A stretch of 64,000 nt of DNA from an uncultured Opitutaceae bacterium. Its GTDB lineage: Bacteria > Verrucomicrobiota > Verrucomicrobiia > Opitutales > Opitutaceae. Positions 8,691 through 17,723 of this stretch are shown here, one piece after another (position 1 is the first letter of the stretch; each line of letters starts with the position of its first letter). Position numbers and translations under genes: made by a program. The stretch is taken from assembly GCA_903890485.1 (NCBI GenBank), contig CAITBM010000034.1, forward strand, positions 1 through 64,000, read 5' to 3'. The notes beneath the pieces were generated by a model. It did not search any database and had not been told where the DNA came from. It worked only from the letters and a program-made list of their open reading frames with translations.

Positions 8691-9289
8691 TTGAAGTCCT
8701 CGCCGAGTTTCGAGCGCAGGCTTTCGCGCGCCCTCGCAATCCGGCTTTTTACGGTTCCTACGGAAATGCCGAGAACCACGGCGATCTCCTCGTATGATAG
8801 GTTCTTGATGTTCCGCAAGGTCAGTATCTCGCGGTGTTTAGAGCCAAGCCGATCCATGCCTTTGCCGATGCGTGCGACGAATTCCCGGGTCACGGTAATG
8901 TCGTCGGGCGTCTCGACCTCTGCAGGGATCATGTCCGCCAATGTGGTCTCATTGTCGGGTCCCATGGGGGCGTCGAAAGACACGGATTTGTCGCGCTTGC
9001 GCCGCCACCAATACCAATACCGATTGCGGGCTAGGTTTGTCGCAATCTGGTAAAGCCACGTGGAGAATGCGGATTCTCCTCTGAAATTAGCCAAGCCCCT
9101 ATGGGCCCGTATAAATGCATCCTGGGTAACCTCTTCCGCATCCTGTGGGTTCCTCAGAAGCTGGTTAACCATCGAGAAGATACGGTCCCAATACCGGGAT
9201 ACCATCTCGTCGAACGCGGACGCGTCGCCGCTTTTGAAGCGGTCGACGAGAAGACGGTCTAGGGCCACCTCATTAGCTTTTGTCGACAT
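8687..9289 (-). CDS. ECF-family RNA polymerase sigma factor
   Basis: Alternative sigma factor directing RNA polymerase to a stress or envelope regulon. The 200-residue protein has a region 2 core (DAEEVTQDAFIRAHRGL, then FSTWLYQIATNLARNR) and a region 4 helix-turn-helix (LSYEEIAVVLGISVGTVKSR). The start is decided by GGAAGA four bases upstream of the ATG at 9287-9289; the frame is open further upstream but has no such site. It overlaps the anti-sigma gene by four bases. Target promoters are unknown; self-regulation is common in the family. Confidence 0.92.
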   Translation of the reverse strand: MSTKANEVALDRLLVDRFKSGDASAFDEMVSRYWDRIFSMVNQLLRNPQDAEEVTQDAFIRAHRGLANFRGESAFSTWLYQIATNLARNRYWYWWRRKRDKSVSFDAPMGPDNETTLADMIPAEVETPDDITVTREFVARIGKGMDRLGSKHREILTLRNIKNLSYEEIAVVLGISVGTVKSRIARARESLRSKLGEDFK

Positions 9290-9536
9290 GCGGTCTTCCA
9301 AGCTCTGACGGGCGTATCTCTGAATTGTTCCCACTGAATTGAATATGGACCTGGTATACAAACGGGCGGCCGCGCGCCGGGTCAAACCCTTCGGCCCGGA
9401 CGTCTGGCCGCCGCAACCCATGCAGACGTCCAAAACGGGCTGAAGTTCCAGTCGGGCATAAACTTGGGTGTTCCCCGCCGTTTTTTGGCCTTGCGGCTAC
9501 AGGGCGGCTTACCCTTAAAGGCTCCGACCCCGTCGC

Positions 9537-10412
9537 ATGCTACCCCAAGTCGATTTCAACAGTGCATCCGCCGTCGGGGGTTTTGTTCGGGAGAAATTCG
9601 CAGCATTGCACCCTTCCGCGGGCGACGCCCTGCTGGTGCGACTTTTCGACGACGTCGAAGCCCTCTTTCTCGGCAAGGGCGAGGTGTACGGCGCGATCGA
9701 CCTGAAATACCACAACCTCAGGCACACTCTGATGGCGACCGTATGCATGGCGCTGCTGCTGGAGGGACAGCGCGCCGAGCCCGATGAGCGCCAGGTCAAG
9801 CCCCGGGACTTCGAGTTGGCGATCGCAGGGATTCTGCTCCACGACACGGGCTACTTGAAGATCAAGTCGGACACGAAGGGAACCGGGGCCAAGTACACCT
9901 TCTGCCATATCCTCAGGAGCTGCGCGTTCGCCGCATCCTACCTTCCGCAGCTCGGCGTCACCGACGTCGAGGTCGAGAACGTGCTCTCCGCAATCAACTG
10001 CACCGGCCCCAACTCGGAGATCAGCCGCCTGAGGTTCCGCGACCCGGTGAGCCACATGGTCGGCTGCGACCTGGCGACCGCTGACTACATCGCCCAGCTT
10101 GCCGATCCATTATATCCCGACAAGTTGGGTGAGCTCTTCGCCGAATTCCAGGAGTCGGACGACTTTGCAAACGTGCCGCTTGAGCGGCGTGTATTCAAAT
10201 CTGAGGAGGACCTTGTTCTGCGCTCGCAGGACTTCTGGCAGCATTTCGTGAAGCCTAAGCTCGATAACGATTTCCAGTCGGTATACCGGTTCCTCGAACG
10301 CCCCCTCCAGTCGGGCAGGAACGCCTATTTGGAGGCGATTGAGGCGAATTTCGCGCGGATCAGGAAGCGAATATCGGCGATACGGGCTGCAAAGGGCACG
10401 CCAACGGGTTAG
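9537..10412 (+). CDS. HD-domain metal-dependent phosphohydrolase-like protein
   Basis: Probable metal-dependent phosphohydrolase or phosphodiesterase; the substrate is not known. The 291-residue protein shows the HD-superfamily ligands in order: YHNLRHT near residues 58-64, then the HDTGY signature near 101-105, and further His/Asp in CHILRSC and CDLATADYI. No signal peptide, transmembrane segment or sensor domain is seen. It stands alone between the divergent sigma operon and a tRNA gene, so context does not suggest a substrate. Similarity to cyclic-nucleotide or (p)ppGpp-type HD enzymes is only at the motif level. Confidence 0.75.
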   Translation: MLPQVDFNSASAVGGFVREKFAALHPSAGDALLVRLFDDVEALFLGKGEVYGAIDLKYHNLRHTLMATVCMALLLEGQRAEPDERQVKPRDFELAIAGILLHDTGYLKIKSDTKGTGAKYTFCHILRSCAFAASYLPQLGVTDVEVENVLSAINCTGPNSEISRLRFRDPVSHMVGCDLATADYIAQLADPLYPDKLGELFAEFQESDDFANVPLERRVFKSEEDLVLRSQDFWQHFVKPKLDNDFQSVYRFLERPLQSGRNAYLEAIEANFARIRKRISAIRAAKGTPTG

Positions 10413-10539
10413 CGGCCCCGGGGGGTGGGCATCCCACGGGTGCTGCGCAGCCCATTTGGTCTTGCCGGGTCCTCGGTCGGCCCCCTACAACCTTCCTCTT
10501 GGCACGCTCCAACGGTGGAGTGGGAATTCTTGCGTGGTA

Positions 10540-10558
10540 CATTGTGTTGGCCACAATG
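10540..10558. repeat. Inverted repeat upstream of tRNA-Lys
   Basis: Perfect 7-base arms CATTGTG and CACAATG around a 5-base loop, in the 238-base gap between the HD gene and the tRNA. It could be a weak terminator for the HD gene or an operator. No T-run follows. The rest of this gap shows only a second small hairpin (CTCCA-ACGG-TGGAG near 10507) and no convincing gene. Confidence 0.4.
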
Positions 10559-10650
10559 CCTCCAAGTTCAGCTATTGTTTGAGTGAGGGGACTTTAGGGT
10601 CGGGCCAAAGGCCAGGTTCCCGGAAAACATCTTTCAAAAATCAATTTATC

Positions 10651-10725
10651 TGGTTGGTAGCTCAATGTTAGAGCAGTTGCATTTTAAGCAATTGGTTCTG
10701 GGTTCGAATCCCAGCCAGCCCACCA
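10651..10725 (+). tRNA. tRNA-Lys (anticodon UUU), with unusual positions
   Basis: Cloverleaf read by hand. Acceptor TGGTTGG/CCAGCCC, D stem GCTC/GAGC, anticodon stem GTTGC/GCAAT with loop ATTTTAA (anticodon TTT). Variable loop is 5 bases, T arm CTGGG-TTCGAAT-CCCAG, discriminator A and an encoded CCA (10723-10725). Two things are odd: base pair 1-72 is T-C, a mismatch, and the D loop is AATGTTA, so the invariant GG is GT. Everything else is canonical. It may be a working tRNA with edited or tolerated positions, or a decaying copy. The following response regulator begins 30 bases downstream. Confidence 0.82.
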
Positions 10726-10755
10726 ACTTACCTCGTCTGCCCGCAACACCGCGCG

Positions 10756-11391
10756 ATGCACCGACTTGTCATCATCGAGGACCAGACCGCCATTCGCGAG
10801 ATGTTGGCCGAGATCCTGGCGCTCGATAAGAACTACGACCTGGTCGGGCAGTGTGGAGACGGCCAGGTGGGCCTGATGATGTGCCTTGAGCTGAAGCCCG
10901 ACGTGGTTGTCCTGGACGCAAAACTCCCGAGCTTAAACGGGGTCGAGCTTCTCCGGCGGCTGAAGCGGCAGCTGCCGAGCCTGCGAGTGTTGGTCTTTTC
11001 AGCCCACGAGAACCCCGTTCTGGTCCGCCAGATGCTTGAGGCGGGGGCCCACGGCTTTGTCGAGAAAACCGCCGGCTTGACGGATTTCAGGAAGGGCCTG
11101 GCCACCATAGCCATGGGCGGGACGTATTTTGGCCCCGCCGTCACCGGTGTCCTCAGGACCGTGGTGGCCAACCCCGAATCGGGCAGATCGCCCGATTTCC
11201 TCACCGAGCGGGAAAGGGAGATCCTTCAATTGGTCGCCGAGGGCCATTCCACGAAGGCCATTGCCGCCAAGCTCGGGATCAGCGCCAAGACCGTGGACAA
11301 CCACCGTACCAACCTGATGCGCAAGTTGAACATCCACGATGTCGCCAGCCTGACGCGCCACGTTTTGGAACAGGGCGTGCTTGAGGACTAG
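10756..11391 (+). CDS. NarL/FixJ-family response regulator
   Basis: Cytoplasmic two-component transcription factor. The 211-residue protein has a receiver domain (about 1-120) with acidic pocket Glu8-Asp9, phospho-acceptor Asp54 in VVVLDAKLP and the Ser/Thr switch in VLVFSAHE. A LuxR-type helix-turn-helix follows at about 145-205 (LTEREREILQLVAEGHSTK, then KLGISAKTVDNHRTNLMRKL). No histidine kinase is adjacent, so it is an orphan here. The kinase at about 31 kb belongs to a different gene arrangement. Target and signal are unknown. Confidence 0.92.
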   Translation: MHRLVIIEDQTAIREMLAEILALDKNYDLVGQCGDGQVGLMMCLELKPDVVVLDAKLPSLNGVELLRRLKRQLPSLRVLVFSAHENPVLVRQMLEAGAHGFVEKTAGLTDFRKGLATIAMGGTYFGPAVTGVLRTVVANPESGRSPDFLTEREREILQLVAEGHSTKAIAAKLGISAKTVDNHRTNLMRKLNIHDVASLTRHVLEQGVLED

Positions 11392-11479
11392 GGTATGCCC
11401 TGAATTCCCAGCTTAATTTCTTGCGGCAAGCCAAAGGTTGCCCAAAACATACGCTTTCAATACCGATATTTAACCACAC

Positions 11480-12037
11480 ATGAAACTCGCCTCCAAGTCG
11501 CTCTGTATCATCGCCGCCAGTGCTGCCGCCCTCCTTGCGGGCTGCTCGAAGAAGCCCCTGCGGCCGGATCCGAGCTCCACGGCCCTTGGACCCCAAAGCG
11601 GCGGAGCGGGCAACCTGACCCCCACGGACGTCACCACGGCGCCCGATTCCACCCTTACCCAGCGCGACCCGAACATCCTCGAGGATGCCAACACGATCCG
11701 CGGGCTCCTGCAGCCGGTCTACTTCGACTTTGACCGCTCCAGCGTGAAGGCCGCCGAGCGCCCGAAGCTCCAGGCCGCCAAGGACTACCTTGAGAAGAAT
11801 CCCCAGTACCGCCTGCTGGTCGAGGGACACTGCGACTGGCGCGGAACGAGCGAGTACAACCTCGGGCTCGGCGACCGCCGCGCGAACGAGGCGAAGAAGT
11901 ACCTGATCCAGATCGGCGTCGCCGCCGACAAGATCGAGACCCTCTCCAAGGGAGGCGAAGAGGCGAAGAAGAACGCCGACGACGCGACGACCGCAAAGGA
12001 CCGCCGCGACGAGCTGGTGATCCTCAAGAAGTCGTAA
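11480..12037 (+). CDS. pal: Peptidoglycan-associated lipoprotein Pal
   Basis: Outer-membrane lipoprotein of the Tol-Pal system that binds peptidoglycan through its OmpA-like domain and supports envelope constriction. The 185-residue product has a lipoprotein signal with lipobox LLAGC (Cys22). A Thr/Ser/Pro-rich linker and an OmpA domain (about 74-183) follow, with YFDFDRSSVK, EGHCDWRGTSEYNLGLGDRRA and AKKYL. tolA, tolB, tolQ and tolR are not adjacent, so the usual tol-pal cluster is not intact here. It overlaps the convergent M20 peptidase gene by 14 bases at the 3' end. Confidence 0.92.
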   Translation: MKLASKSLCIIAASAAALLAGCSKKPLRPDPSSTALGPQSGGAGNLTPTDVTTAPDSTLTQRDPNILEDANTIRGLLQPVYFDFDRSSVKAAERPKLQAAKDYLEKNPQYRLLVEGHCDWRGTSEYNLGLGDRRANEAKKYLIQIGVAADKIETLSKGGEEAKKNADDATTAKDRRDELVILKKS

Positions 12038-13397
12038 TTCCCGACAGGATACGTTTGGCGGTCTCCACGCCCTTCCTCATCACATCGAGGTTGAAGCTCT
12101 CATTGGGGGCGTGGAGGTTGTCCTCGGGCAGGAACAGACCGATCATGACCGAGTCCAGGCCCGTGGACTTCTTGATCTGGGCTATGATGGGCACGCTGCC
12201 CCCTTCCCTGAGGTAGAGGGGCGGACGGCCCCAGACCGCGGTGACCGCCGCATCGGTGGCCCGAAACGCGCGCGCCAGGACCGGGGACTGGTCCTTGGGC
12301 GTGTTCGGGCGCCCGGGCGGAACAACGACATACGGGTCGCCCTTGTGCTGGTCGACAAACTCGATCTTAACCCCCTTCGGGGCGCGGGCCCGGATCGTAT
12401 CCATGACAAGCGCCTTGATCCGGTCAGGCTCCTGGTTGGGAACCAGCCGGCAGCTGATCTTCACGAATGCCTTGCTCGGGATCACGGTCTTTGTCCCCTC
12501 GCCCTGGTAGCCGCCTCCGATCCCGTTGAACTCGAGGGTCGGCTGGAAACGCACCGACTCAAACGGCGAGAAGCCGGGTGTCGTGTAGAAGGTGTCGACC
12601 CCCAGGAATTCCATGTAGGCCTTCCCGTCCCCGGCCAACTTTGCGAGCTCGGCTCGCTCCCAGGGCTCGACGTTCAGGACCCCGTCGTAGAATCCGGGCA
12701 CGTTCACGGCTCCCTCCGGGGTGTGCAGGGTCGAGAGGATCTCGGAGAGCGCCTGGATGGGATTGCGAAACACGCCGCCGTGAAGCCCCGAGTGCAGGTC
12801 CCCCTTGGCGGCAGTCACGACCAGGTCCAGGAGCGCGAGGCCGCGTAGCCCGCAGGTCACCACCACCTGCTGCTCGTTGGGGAGGGCCGTGTCGGAGAGG
12901 TAGACGAAGTCGGCCTCCTTCAGGCGGCCGACGTATTTATCGAGGAATGCCGGAAAGCTCGGGCTTCCCATCTCCTCCTCACCCTCAACCAGGAACGTTA
13001 TCCGCAGGGGCAGCTTGGGGTTCTCCTCCAGGAGCTGCGCCACGGCGGCGATATTGGTCATCAGGGGGCCCTTGTTGTCGGCCGCCCCGCGGCCATAGAT
13101 CCGGTTCCCGATGATCGTGGGCTCGAACGGTGGGGTCTTCCAGAGCTCGACCGGGTCCGCGGGCTGGACGTCATAGTGGCCGTAGATGACGACGTGCGGC
13201 CACGACGGGTCGCCGCCGCGAGTCGCAAGCACGATTGGGTGCACCTCGGTCTTCACGACCTCGACGGTGAATCCCATGGAGGCCAGGAGATCGGAGACGA
13301 ACTTCTGCGAGCCGGCCATGCCCTCCTTGTACGAGGAGTCGGTGGAGACGCTCGGGAAGCGGATGAATTCCTTCAGCTTTTCGACGGGATCAAACAT
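12024..13397 (-). CDS. M20-family metallopeptidase (dipeptidase type)
   Basis: Di-zinc exopeptidase that hydrolyses dipeptides or other small amides. The 457-residue protein shows the metal-binding YGHYDVQPAD (His74), the bridging Asp in GRGAADNKGP, and the catalytic and ligand Glu pair in VEGEEEMGSP. An inserted dimerisation domain and a C-terminal His region follow. The ATG at 13395-13397 gives the normal MFDPVEKLKEFIRFPSVST start; longer readings run into purH. No signal peptide, so cytoplasmic. Substrate is unclear. It may be co-transcribed with purH, which ends 61 bases upstream. Confidence 0.9.
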   Translation of the reverse strand: MFDPVEKLKEFIRFPSVSTDSSYKEGMAGSQKFVSDLLASMGFTVEVVKTEVHPIVLATRGGDPSWPHVVIYGHYDVQPADPVELWKTPPFEPTIIGNRIYGRGAADNKGPLMTNIAAVAQLLEENPKLPLRITFLVEGEEEMGSPSFPAFLDKYVGRLKEADFVYLSDTALPNEQQVVVTCGLRGLALLDLVVTAAKGDLHSGLHGGVFRNPIQALSEILSTLHTPEGAVNVPGFYDGVLNVEPWERAELAKLAGDGKAYMEFLGVDTFYTTPGFSPFESVRFQPTLEFNGIGGGYQGEGTKTVIPSKAFVKISCRLVPNQEPDRIKALVMDTIRARAPKGVKIEFVDQHKGDPYVVVPPGRPNTPKDQSPVLARAFRATDAAVTAVWGRPPLYLREGGSVPIIAQIKKSTGLDSVMIGLFLPEDNLHAPNESFNLDVMRKGVETAKRILSGITTS

Positions 13398-13458
13398 CCG
13401 AAAACGCTGCCGCATCGCCCCCCAGCTGCCAATCCAGAACCGGGCACTCCCGCCAAGT

Positions 13459-15009
13459 TTAGTGCCGGAAGTGCCGGATCCCCGTGAACACCATGGCGAG
13501 CCCACGGTCGTCCGCGGCCTTGATGACCTCGGCGTCGCGCACCGAGCCCCCGGGCTGTATGGCCGCTGTGGCACCGGCTTCGGCCGCGGCTATCAGGCCG
13601 TCGGCAAAGGGAAAGAGCGCCTCGCTCACGACGACCGAGTCCTTCAGGTCGAGCTTCGCCTCGCTGGCCTTCCAGACCGCGATCCGCGAGCTGTCGACTC
13701 GCGCCATCTGGCCGGCGCCGATGCCGAGCGTCTGCTCGCCGCGGCAGTAGACAATGGCGTTTGATTTGACGTGTTTGCACACCTTCCAGCCAAAGAGCAT
13801 GGACTCCCACTCCTCTGCGGTCGGCTGGCGTTTCGTGACGACCTTGAAGTCGCCGGGCTTCCCAAGGGTCCGGTCCCGGTCCTGCACGAGGACCCCTCCC
13901 ACGACGCTGCGGATCTCCTGAAGCGCGTCGGCCCCGAGGCCCTCCTTCGCCACCATGAGCCTAAGGTTCTTCTTCTTCTCCAGGACCGCGAGCGCCTCGG
14001 GACTGAAGCGCGGCGCGATGATGACCTCGGTGAAGATGTCCTTGATGAGGGCCGCAAGGTCGCCATCGAGCGTGCGGTTCACGATGATGATTCCCCCGAA
14101 GGGGGCCTGGCGGTCCGTAGCATAAGCCTTCTCCCAAGCCTCCACGAGCGTCTCGGCGCTGCCGAGCCCGCAGGGATTGGTGTGCTTTAGGATCGCTACG
14201 GTGGGCTTCTCAAACTCGCCGATCAGGTAGGTCGCCGAGGTGATGTCGAGGATGTTGTTGTAGCTCAGCTCCTTTCCCTGGAGCTGCGTGTAGTGCTCGT
14301 GGAATGTCCCGTAAAGGGCCGCCTTCTGGTGGGGGTTCTCCCCGTAGCGAAGCGACTGCGCCTTGGTCCAGGACAGCGAAAGCTTGCCGGCAAATCCGCC
14401 CAGGGCGTCCATGTCGGGACCGGCGGCCTCGAGCTCCAGGTAGCGGGCGATTGCTCCGTCATAGGATGCCGTGCGCTGAAAGACCTTGAGGGCAAGGCGC
14501 CGGCGCAGCGCCAGGAGCTCCGGCCCGCCGGCCTTCAGCGCGTCCAGGACCCCGGCGTAGTCCGCGGGGTCGCACACGACGGTCACGCTTTCGTGGTTCT
14601 TTGCCGCGCTGCGCAGCATGGACGGGCCTCCGATGTCGATGTTCTCGATGGCCTCCTCAAAGGAGACGCCCGGCTTGGCCACCGTCTCCTCAAACGGGTA
14701 GAGGTTCACCACCACCAGGTCGATCAGCTCGATGCCGTTCTTCTCGGCCTGGAGCAGGTGCTCGGGCTTGTCGCGGCGGCACAGGAGCCCGCCGTGGATC
14801 TTCGGGTGGAGCGTCTTAACCCGGCCCTCCATGATCTCCGGGAAGCCCGTGTGCTGGCCGACCTCGGTGACCGGCAGACCCTTCTCCTGGAGCATCCGGG
14901 CCGTCCCGCCCGTTGAGAGCAGCGTGTAGCCGTGGTCCCGCACGAGGCTTGTGGCGAACTCCACGAGGCCATGCTTGTCGCTGACCGAGAGAAGGGCGAG
15001 TTTGCGCAT
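13459..15009 (-). CDS. purH: Bifunctional AICAR formyltransferase / IMP cyclohydrolase
   Basis: Catalyses the last two steps of de novo IMP synthesis. The 516-residue protein has the N-terminal MGS-like cyclohydrolase domain ([30 protein letters not shown]) and a C-terminal formyltransferase domain with the active-site KHTNPCG. The length is typical. The ATG at 15007-15009 matches the family N-terminus; an in-frame extension of 35 codons is rejected. It is divergent from the apaG-like gene. No other pur gene is nearby. Confidence 0.97.
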   Translation of the reverse strand: MRKLALLSVSDKHGLVEFATSLVRDHGYTLLSTGGTARMLQEKGLPVTEVGQHTGFPEIMEGRVKTLHPKIHGGLLCRRDKPEHLLQAEKNGIELIDLVVVNLYPFEETVAKPGVSFEEAIENIDIGGPSMLRSAAKNHESVTVVCDPADYAGVLDALKAGGPELLALRRRLALKVFQRTASYDGAIARYLELEAAGPDMDALGGFAGKLSLSWTKAQSLRYGENPHQKAALYGTFHEHYTQLQGKELSYNNILDITSATYLIGEFEKPTVAILKHTNPCGLGSAETLVEAWEKAYATDRQAPFGGIIIVNRTLDGDLAALIKDIFTEVIIAPRFSPEALAVLEKKKNLRLMVAKEGLGADALQEIRSVVGGVLVQDRDRTLGKPGDFKVVTKRQPTAEEWESMLFGWKVCKHVKSNAIVYCRGEQTLGIGAGQMARVDSSRIAVWKASEAKLDLKDSVVVSEALFPFADGLIAAAEAGATAAIQPGGSVRDAEVIKAADDRGLAMVFTGIRHFRH

Positions 15010-15095
15010 GTTTCCCGCGTTTGTGCGGCCCCGGGCTCCGGGCATCAAGCGGAAAGCCTCTTGCGGAGCCCGGCAAGGGGAGCACTGTTGCACGT

Positions 15096-15485
15096 GTGAA
15101 GTGCGGCTCCTCAAGAGAATTACCCGGCCTAACGGCCCATTTGGACAAGCTCGTCCACCACCACGGCGGGGCGAGCCTGCCGGAGGACAAGCCGCACGCG
15201 TTCGTCTATTACATCACGATCCGCAACGGGTCCGATCGCACAGTGACCCTTCTCGGGCGAAAATGGGTGATCGACTACGGCAAATGCGACCGGCAGGTGA
15301 TCGAGGGGGACAAGATCGTCGGCGAGACGCCCCGGTTGGCCCCAGGCGAGGAGTTCTCCTATAACAGCCACCACATCACCGGCACCCATGCCCGCGTGCA
15401 GGGAAGCTTCCACGGCGTCGACGATTCCGGGGCAAAAGTGCACGTTATCCTGCCCCCTTTCGACCTAATCGTGCCCTGCTCGTGA
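15096..15485 (+). CDS. apaG: ApaG-domain protein
   Basis: Small beta-sandwich (FN3-like) protein of the ApaG family, whose biochemical role is not settled. The GTG at 15096 gives 129 residues. Core segments match the family: [47 protein letters not shown] and GSFHG. In E. coli apaG accompanies ksgA and apaH; neither is here. The start is uncertain because no strong ribosome-binding site is close and the frame is open upstream to 15021. The region divergent from purH probably holds both promoters. Confidence 0.8.
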   Translation: MKCGSSRELPGLTAHLDKLVHHHGGASLPEDKPHAFVYYITIRNGSDRTVTLLGRKWVIDYGKCDRQVIEGDKIVGETPRLAPGEEFSYNSHHITGTHARVQGSFHGVDDSGAKVHVILPPFDLIVPCS

Positions 15486-15553
15486 TTAATTTTGGCGAAG
15501 CTGAGGGGCGGCGCTTGAATAGTTCGGATTCCCCCTTCTAGATCGGGGCACTA

Positions 15554-16912
15554 ATGAAGCTCATTGATCTGAACCGCGACGGCGGCATCGGCGCCAACTC
15601 GCTGTTCATCCAGCTTGGGGACATCAACATCTTGGTCGACTCAGGGCTGCACCCCAAGAAGGTCGGCCGGGCCGCTGCGCCGGACCATGCTCCCCTCCGG
15701 GGCAAGAACGTCGACCTGATCATTGTAACTCATTGTCATTTGGACCACATCGGAAGCCTGCCGGTCACGATGAGGGAGTTCCCGAATGCGCCGGTCATCA
15801 TGTCGACCTCGAGCAGGATGCTGATCGAGCGCATGCTGCACAATTCGGCGAGCGTGATGATGCGCCAGCGCGAGGACCAGAACATCCCCGACTACCCTCT
15901 TTTCACGCACGAGGAGATCGACCGCATCTCTAAGCGCATGACCCCCGTGCAGTTCGGACTCGTCAAGAAGTTCAAGGCCGGCAAGGACGAGATCGAGGTG
16001 ATCCTGCACCACGCCGGCCATGTCGCGGGAGCCGCGGCGGTCGAGATTCGCCACAAGCACCGGGCCATCTTCATCACCGGCGACGTGCTTTTCGAGAATC
16101 AGCGGACCCTCCAGGGGGCCAAATTCCCGGCGGGGCATTTCGACACCGTTATCATGGAAACGACCCGCGGCACCACGGAGCGCCACCCCGACAAGACCCG
16201 GGGCCACGAGATGGCGCGTCTGGTCGAGTCCATCAACGATACGATCCAGAAGGGCGGGTCGTTCCTGATCCCGGTTTTCGCCCTCGGCCGTATGCAGGAG
16301 ATCCTCTCGATCATCCACGACGCCCGGAAGTTCCGGCGCCTGGTGGAGTGCCCGATCTACGGCTCGGGCCTCGGAATGGACCTGGTCGACTATTTCGACG
16401 AGATCAGCCGGAAGACCAAGCACATCCAGTTTAACCGCGGCATGGTGAAGGATCTTAAGGTACGGCCGCTGCCGCGCGTCCTCACGCCGGGCGAGGATCC
16501 CCAGCAGAACGCCCTCTACATCATCAGCTCCGGCATGCTCGTGGAGCGGACGCCGAGCTACACCCTGGCCTCCGGGCTCTTGGGGCATGCGCGCAACACG
16601 ATTGGATTTGTCGGCTACTGCGATCCGGACACCCCGGGCGGTGTCCTGCTGGGCTCAAAGCCCGGGGACACCTTCCTTTTCAAGACCGCCAACGTGAAGA
16701 CCAAGATCAAGGCCCGCGTCGAGCGCTTTGAGCTGAGCGGCCACGCCGACCGCGAGGAGCTCCTGCAATTCGCACTCCAGACCCAGGCCCGGAGCATCGT
16801 GCTCACCCACGGGGACCCCGCCGCGCGCAAGTGGTTCGCCCAGCAGCTCGCCGAGAAACTCCCGTCGTCCCACGTGTTCGACCCGGTGCCGCTCCAGCAG
16901 TACCAAGTCTAG
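15554..16912 (+). CDS. Metallo-beta-lactamase / beta-CASP RNase-like hydrolase
   Basis: Predicted zinc-dependent nuclease of the CPSF/RNase J-like group, acting on RNA in the cytoplasm. The 452-residue protein has the motif THCHLDHIGSLP near residues 59-70, HHAGHVAGAAAVEI and ITGDVLF. A beta-CASP insert (VFALGRMQEILSIIHDARK) and a C-terminal RMMBL-type segment (FELSGHADREELLQFA, then LTHGDPAARKWFAQQL) follow. It ends 4 bases from the convergent IMPase gene. Bacterial members are poorly characterised, so RNA processing is inferred from domain architecture. Confidence 0.88.
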   Translation: MKLIDLNRDGGIGANSLFIQLGDINILVDSGLHPKKVGRAAAPDHAPLRGKNVDLIIVTHCHLDHIGSLPVTMREFPNAPVIMSTSSRMLIERMLHNSASVMMRQREDQNIPDYPLFTHEEIDRISKRMTPVQFGLVKKFKAGKDEIEVILHHAGHVAGAAAVEIRHKHRAIFITGDVLFENQRTLQGAKFPAGHFDTVIMETTRGTTERHPDKTRGHEMARLVESINDTIQKGGSFLIPVFALGRMQEILSIIHDARKFRRLVECPIYGSGLGMDLVDYFDEISRKTKHIQFNRGMVKDLKVRPLPRVLTPGEDPQQNALYIISSGMLVERTPSYTLASGLLGHARNTIGFVGYCDPDTPGGVLLGSKPGDTFLFKTANVKTKIKARVERFELSGHADREELLQFALQTQARSIVLTHGDPAARKWFAQQLAEKLPSSHVFDPVPLQQYQV

Positions 16913-16916
16913 GGGC

Positions 16917-17723
16917 TCAGCGGATCGCCACTAGGCGTGCGAGGATCTCGGCTGTGCCCGGGGGCCCGGCCACGTACATGATCCGCTTCATCTTCAGGTC
17001 GAAGACCCTCATCGGCAGTTGCTCTCCATTGATGAACCGGACCTCGCCCCCGGCGGCCCTGCACAGGGGAATGGCTGCCGCAAGGTCCCAAATCTTCACG
17101 TTGAAGTCCACGGTGCCCCCGAACAGCCCTGCTGCGACGTAGGCCAGATGCAGGGTCGCGCTCCCGAGACCGCGTATCTTGAAGTGCGCGATGATCGCCT
17201 CGGCCGCCGGAACGAGCGTCTTGTCGCTCGGGCTGTGAAACCCAATGATCGTCTCGGTGGTCGGCTTCTCGGCCGAGACCACGGCCTGCCGCTCGCCGTC
17301 AAACATTCCAAATCCCGGGCCCCCGTGCATGAGGACCCGCCTGCTCAGGTCGTAGACGATCCCGTAGACCGGCTCACCGTGGACCGCCAGCGCGAGGGAT
17401 ATGGCGCAGTAGGGGATCCCGAGTGCAAAGTTGTTCGTGCCGTCGATCGGGTCCAGTATCCATGAGAAACGCGCCGTGACCGCCACGGGCCCGTCGCCCT
17501 CGGGCAGCTCCTCGCTGAACATCTGGTCGTCCGGGAAACTCGCGCGAAGGCGTCGGAAGATGTTCTCGGAAATAGCAATGTCGATGGCCGTGACCCGGGT
17601 GCCATCGCTTTTCCATCGGCTCTCGGCCCTGCCGAACTCGCGGTGCAATAGGCCCGTCTCGGCCATCACCGCGGCCTTACCGGCTTCGATTCGTTGGGTC
17701 AGTTCGGCAAGGTAGTCGCTCAT
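16917..17723 (-). CDS. Inositol monophosphatase-family phosphatase
   Basis: Mg2+-dependent sugar-phosphate phosphatase. The 268-residue protein has the metal site FSEELPEGDG, the signature ILDPIDGTNNFALGIPYC and the C-terminal WDLAAAIPLCRAAGG. These are enough for the family but not for the substrate: inositol phosphate, histidinol phosphate or a nucleotide such as PAP are all possible. It overlaps the upstream FmdB-like gene by ATGA (17720-17723), so the two are translationally coupled. The ATG at 17721-17723 is clear. Confidence 0.88.
   Translation of the reverse strand: MSDYLAELTQRIEAGKAAVMAETGLLHREFGRAESRWKSDGTRVTAIDIAISENIFRRLRASFPDDQMFSEELPEGDGPVAVTARFSWILDPIDGTNNFALGIPYCAISLALAVHGEPVYGIVYDLSRRVLMHGGPGFGMFDGERQAVVSAEKPTTETIIGFHSPSDKTLVPAAEAIIAHFKIRGLGSATLHLAYVAAGLFGGTVDFNVKIWDLAAAIPLCRAAGGEVRFINGEQLPMRVFDLKMKRIMYVAGPPGTAEILARLVAIR

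Noticed and set aside
10500-10520. TTGGCACG resembling a sigma-54 -24 box before the tRNA gene
   Set aside because: The correctly spaced -12 part (AACGG) does not match TTGCA.
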